Shown here piece after piece: positions 15,062-15,434 of a stretch of 15,434 nucleotides of DNA. The stretch comes from Alkalimonas sp. (GTDB lineage Bacteria > Pseudomonadota > Gammaproteobacteria > Enterobacterales > Alteromonadaceae): assembly GCA_022565655.1 (NCBI GenBank), contig JAIUMG010000035.1:1-15434 (forward strand), in the 5' to 3' direction. The notes below the pieces were generated by a model. It had not been told where the DNA came from. It saw nothing but the letters and a program-made list of their open reading frames with translations, and searched no databases. Within the stretch, counting starts at the first letter, position 1; each line of letters opens with the position of its first letter. The translations under genes and the position numbers were made by a program.

Positions 15062-15434
15062 TCAACTGGCGTTAGGTGTTCTGGCTGGACGGCTGCGCTG
15101 ACTGCGAGCCTTGGCGGTTGCCGAGCCTGTGCTGCGCTGGCCATCCTGATGCTGGGTTTTTGGCCGTTTTGGTTTGTGCTTGCGTGGTGGCTGCAATGGG
15201 CCTGTCTCCGGCAATGGATGCACCGGTTGATAGCCTTCCAGCTGAGCGCGAGGGACCTTTTGTTTAATCACCCGCTCAATGTCACGCAATAGCTTCACGT
15301 CATCGGCACAGACCAAGGATACCGCATGACCACTGGCTCCAGCCCGGCCTGTTCGGCCAATCCGATGCACATAATCTTCCGGCACATTGGGTAAATCGTA
15401 GTTCACCACTTGCGGCAATTGATCAATATCCAAG
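15062..15434 (-). CDS. rhlE: DEAD-box ATP-dependent RNA helicase, C-terminal part (5' end outside window)
   Basis: Only the last 123 residues are visible, and the frame runs out of the window at its right edge. The TTG at 15433-15431 is the Leu of the GLDID segment, not a start. The visible part begins just before helicase motif VI (YVHRIGRTGRAGASG), preceded by LPQVVNYDLPNVPED. LLRDIERVIKQKVPRAQLEGYQP then matches E. coli RhlE closely. The remaining tail is Lys/Arg/Gln/Pro-rich and presumably disordered and RNA-binding, as in RhlE-type helicases, which assist ribosome assembly and RNA turnover. A strong hairpin follows the stop. The serine hydrolase gene begins 74 bases downstream on the same strand, so limited co-transcription is possible. 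Confidence 0.9.
   Translation of the reverse strand, partial: LDIDQLPQVVNYDLPNVPEDYVHRIGRTGRAGASGHAVSLVCADDVKLLRDIERVIKQKVPRAQLEGYQPVHPLPETGPLQPPRKHKPKRPKTQHQDGQRSTGSATAKARSQRSRPARTPNAS

Noticed and set aside
1..15434. Mobile elements, CRISPR arrays, tRNA or rRNA genes
   Set aside because: No transposase or integrase frame, no regularly spaced direct repeats, and no tRNA- or rRNA-like sequence were seen. Gene content is typical core chromosome.

Overview
The window looks like ordinary chromosomal DNA from a Gram-negative gammaproteobacterium. The cysJ-cysI-cysH order, the AhpC and AhpF sequences, the YbdG-type channel and the RhlE end all resemble enteric and Alteromonadales-type proteins. 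Rheinheimera- or Alishewanella-like bacteria are a reasonable guess, but the sequence alone does not fix the genus. Base composition is moderate and even. I see no insertion sequence, phage gene, tRNA, rRNA or CRISPR array.

Layout: (1) Bases 1-4237 hold the assimilatory sulfate reduction operon cysJ (5' end outside the window), cysI and cysH on the + strand, tightly packed or overlapping. Together they reduce PAPS to sulfite and sulfite to sulfide for cysteine synthesis. (2) Bases 4326-5855 encode an unrecognised 509-residue lipoprotein with two cysteine-containing regions joined by a Gln-rich helical region and a Pro/Ser/Thr-rich linker. It has its own candidate promoter. (3) After a 326-base gap come ybdG (mechanosensitive channel, 6182-7444) and an orphan periplasmic solute-binding protein (7528-8292). 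(4) Convergent to these, on the - strand, lies a two-gene unit: a DUF2868-like membrane protein (10767-9721) followed by a DUF3482-type GTPase (9713-8304). (5) Divergent from that unit, across a 290-base regulatory region, are ahpC and ahpF (11058-13356), the alkyl hydroperoxide reductase system, closed by a textbook terminator. (6) Bases 13410-14987 (-) encode a serine beta-lactamase-fold lipoprotein, and 15062-15434 (-) is the 3' end of the DEAD-box helicase gene rhlE.

Most of the window is well-understood metabolism and stress defence. The parts least explained by known biology are the cysteine-rich lipoprotein at 4326-5855 and the DUF2868/DUF3482 membrane-protein/GTPase pair. The non-coding structure worth attention is a perfect 8-bp inverted repeat just upstream of ahpC, two hairpin-like repeats between ahpC and ahpF, and an unusually strong hairpin after rhlE that lacks a U-tract. 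I found no clear case for a wholly new multi-gene system.
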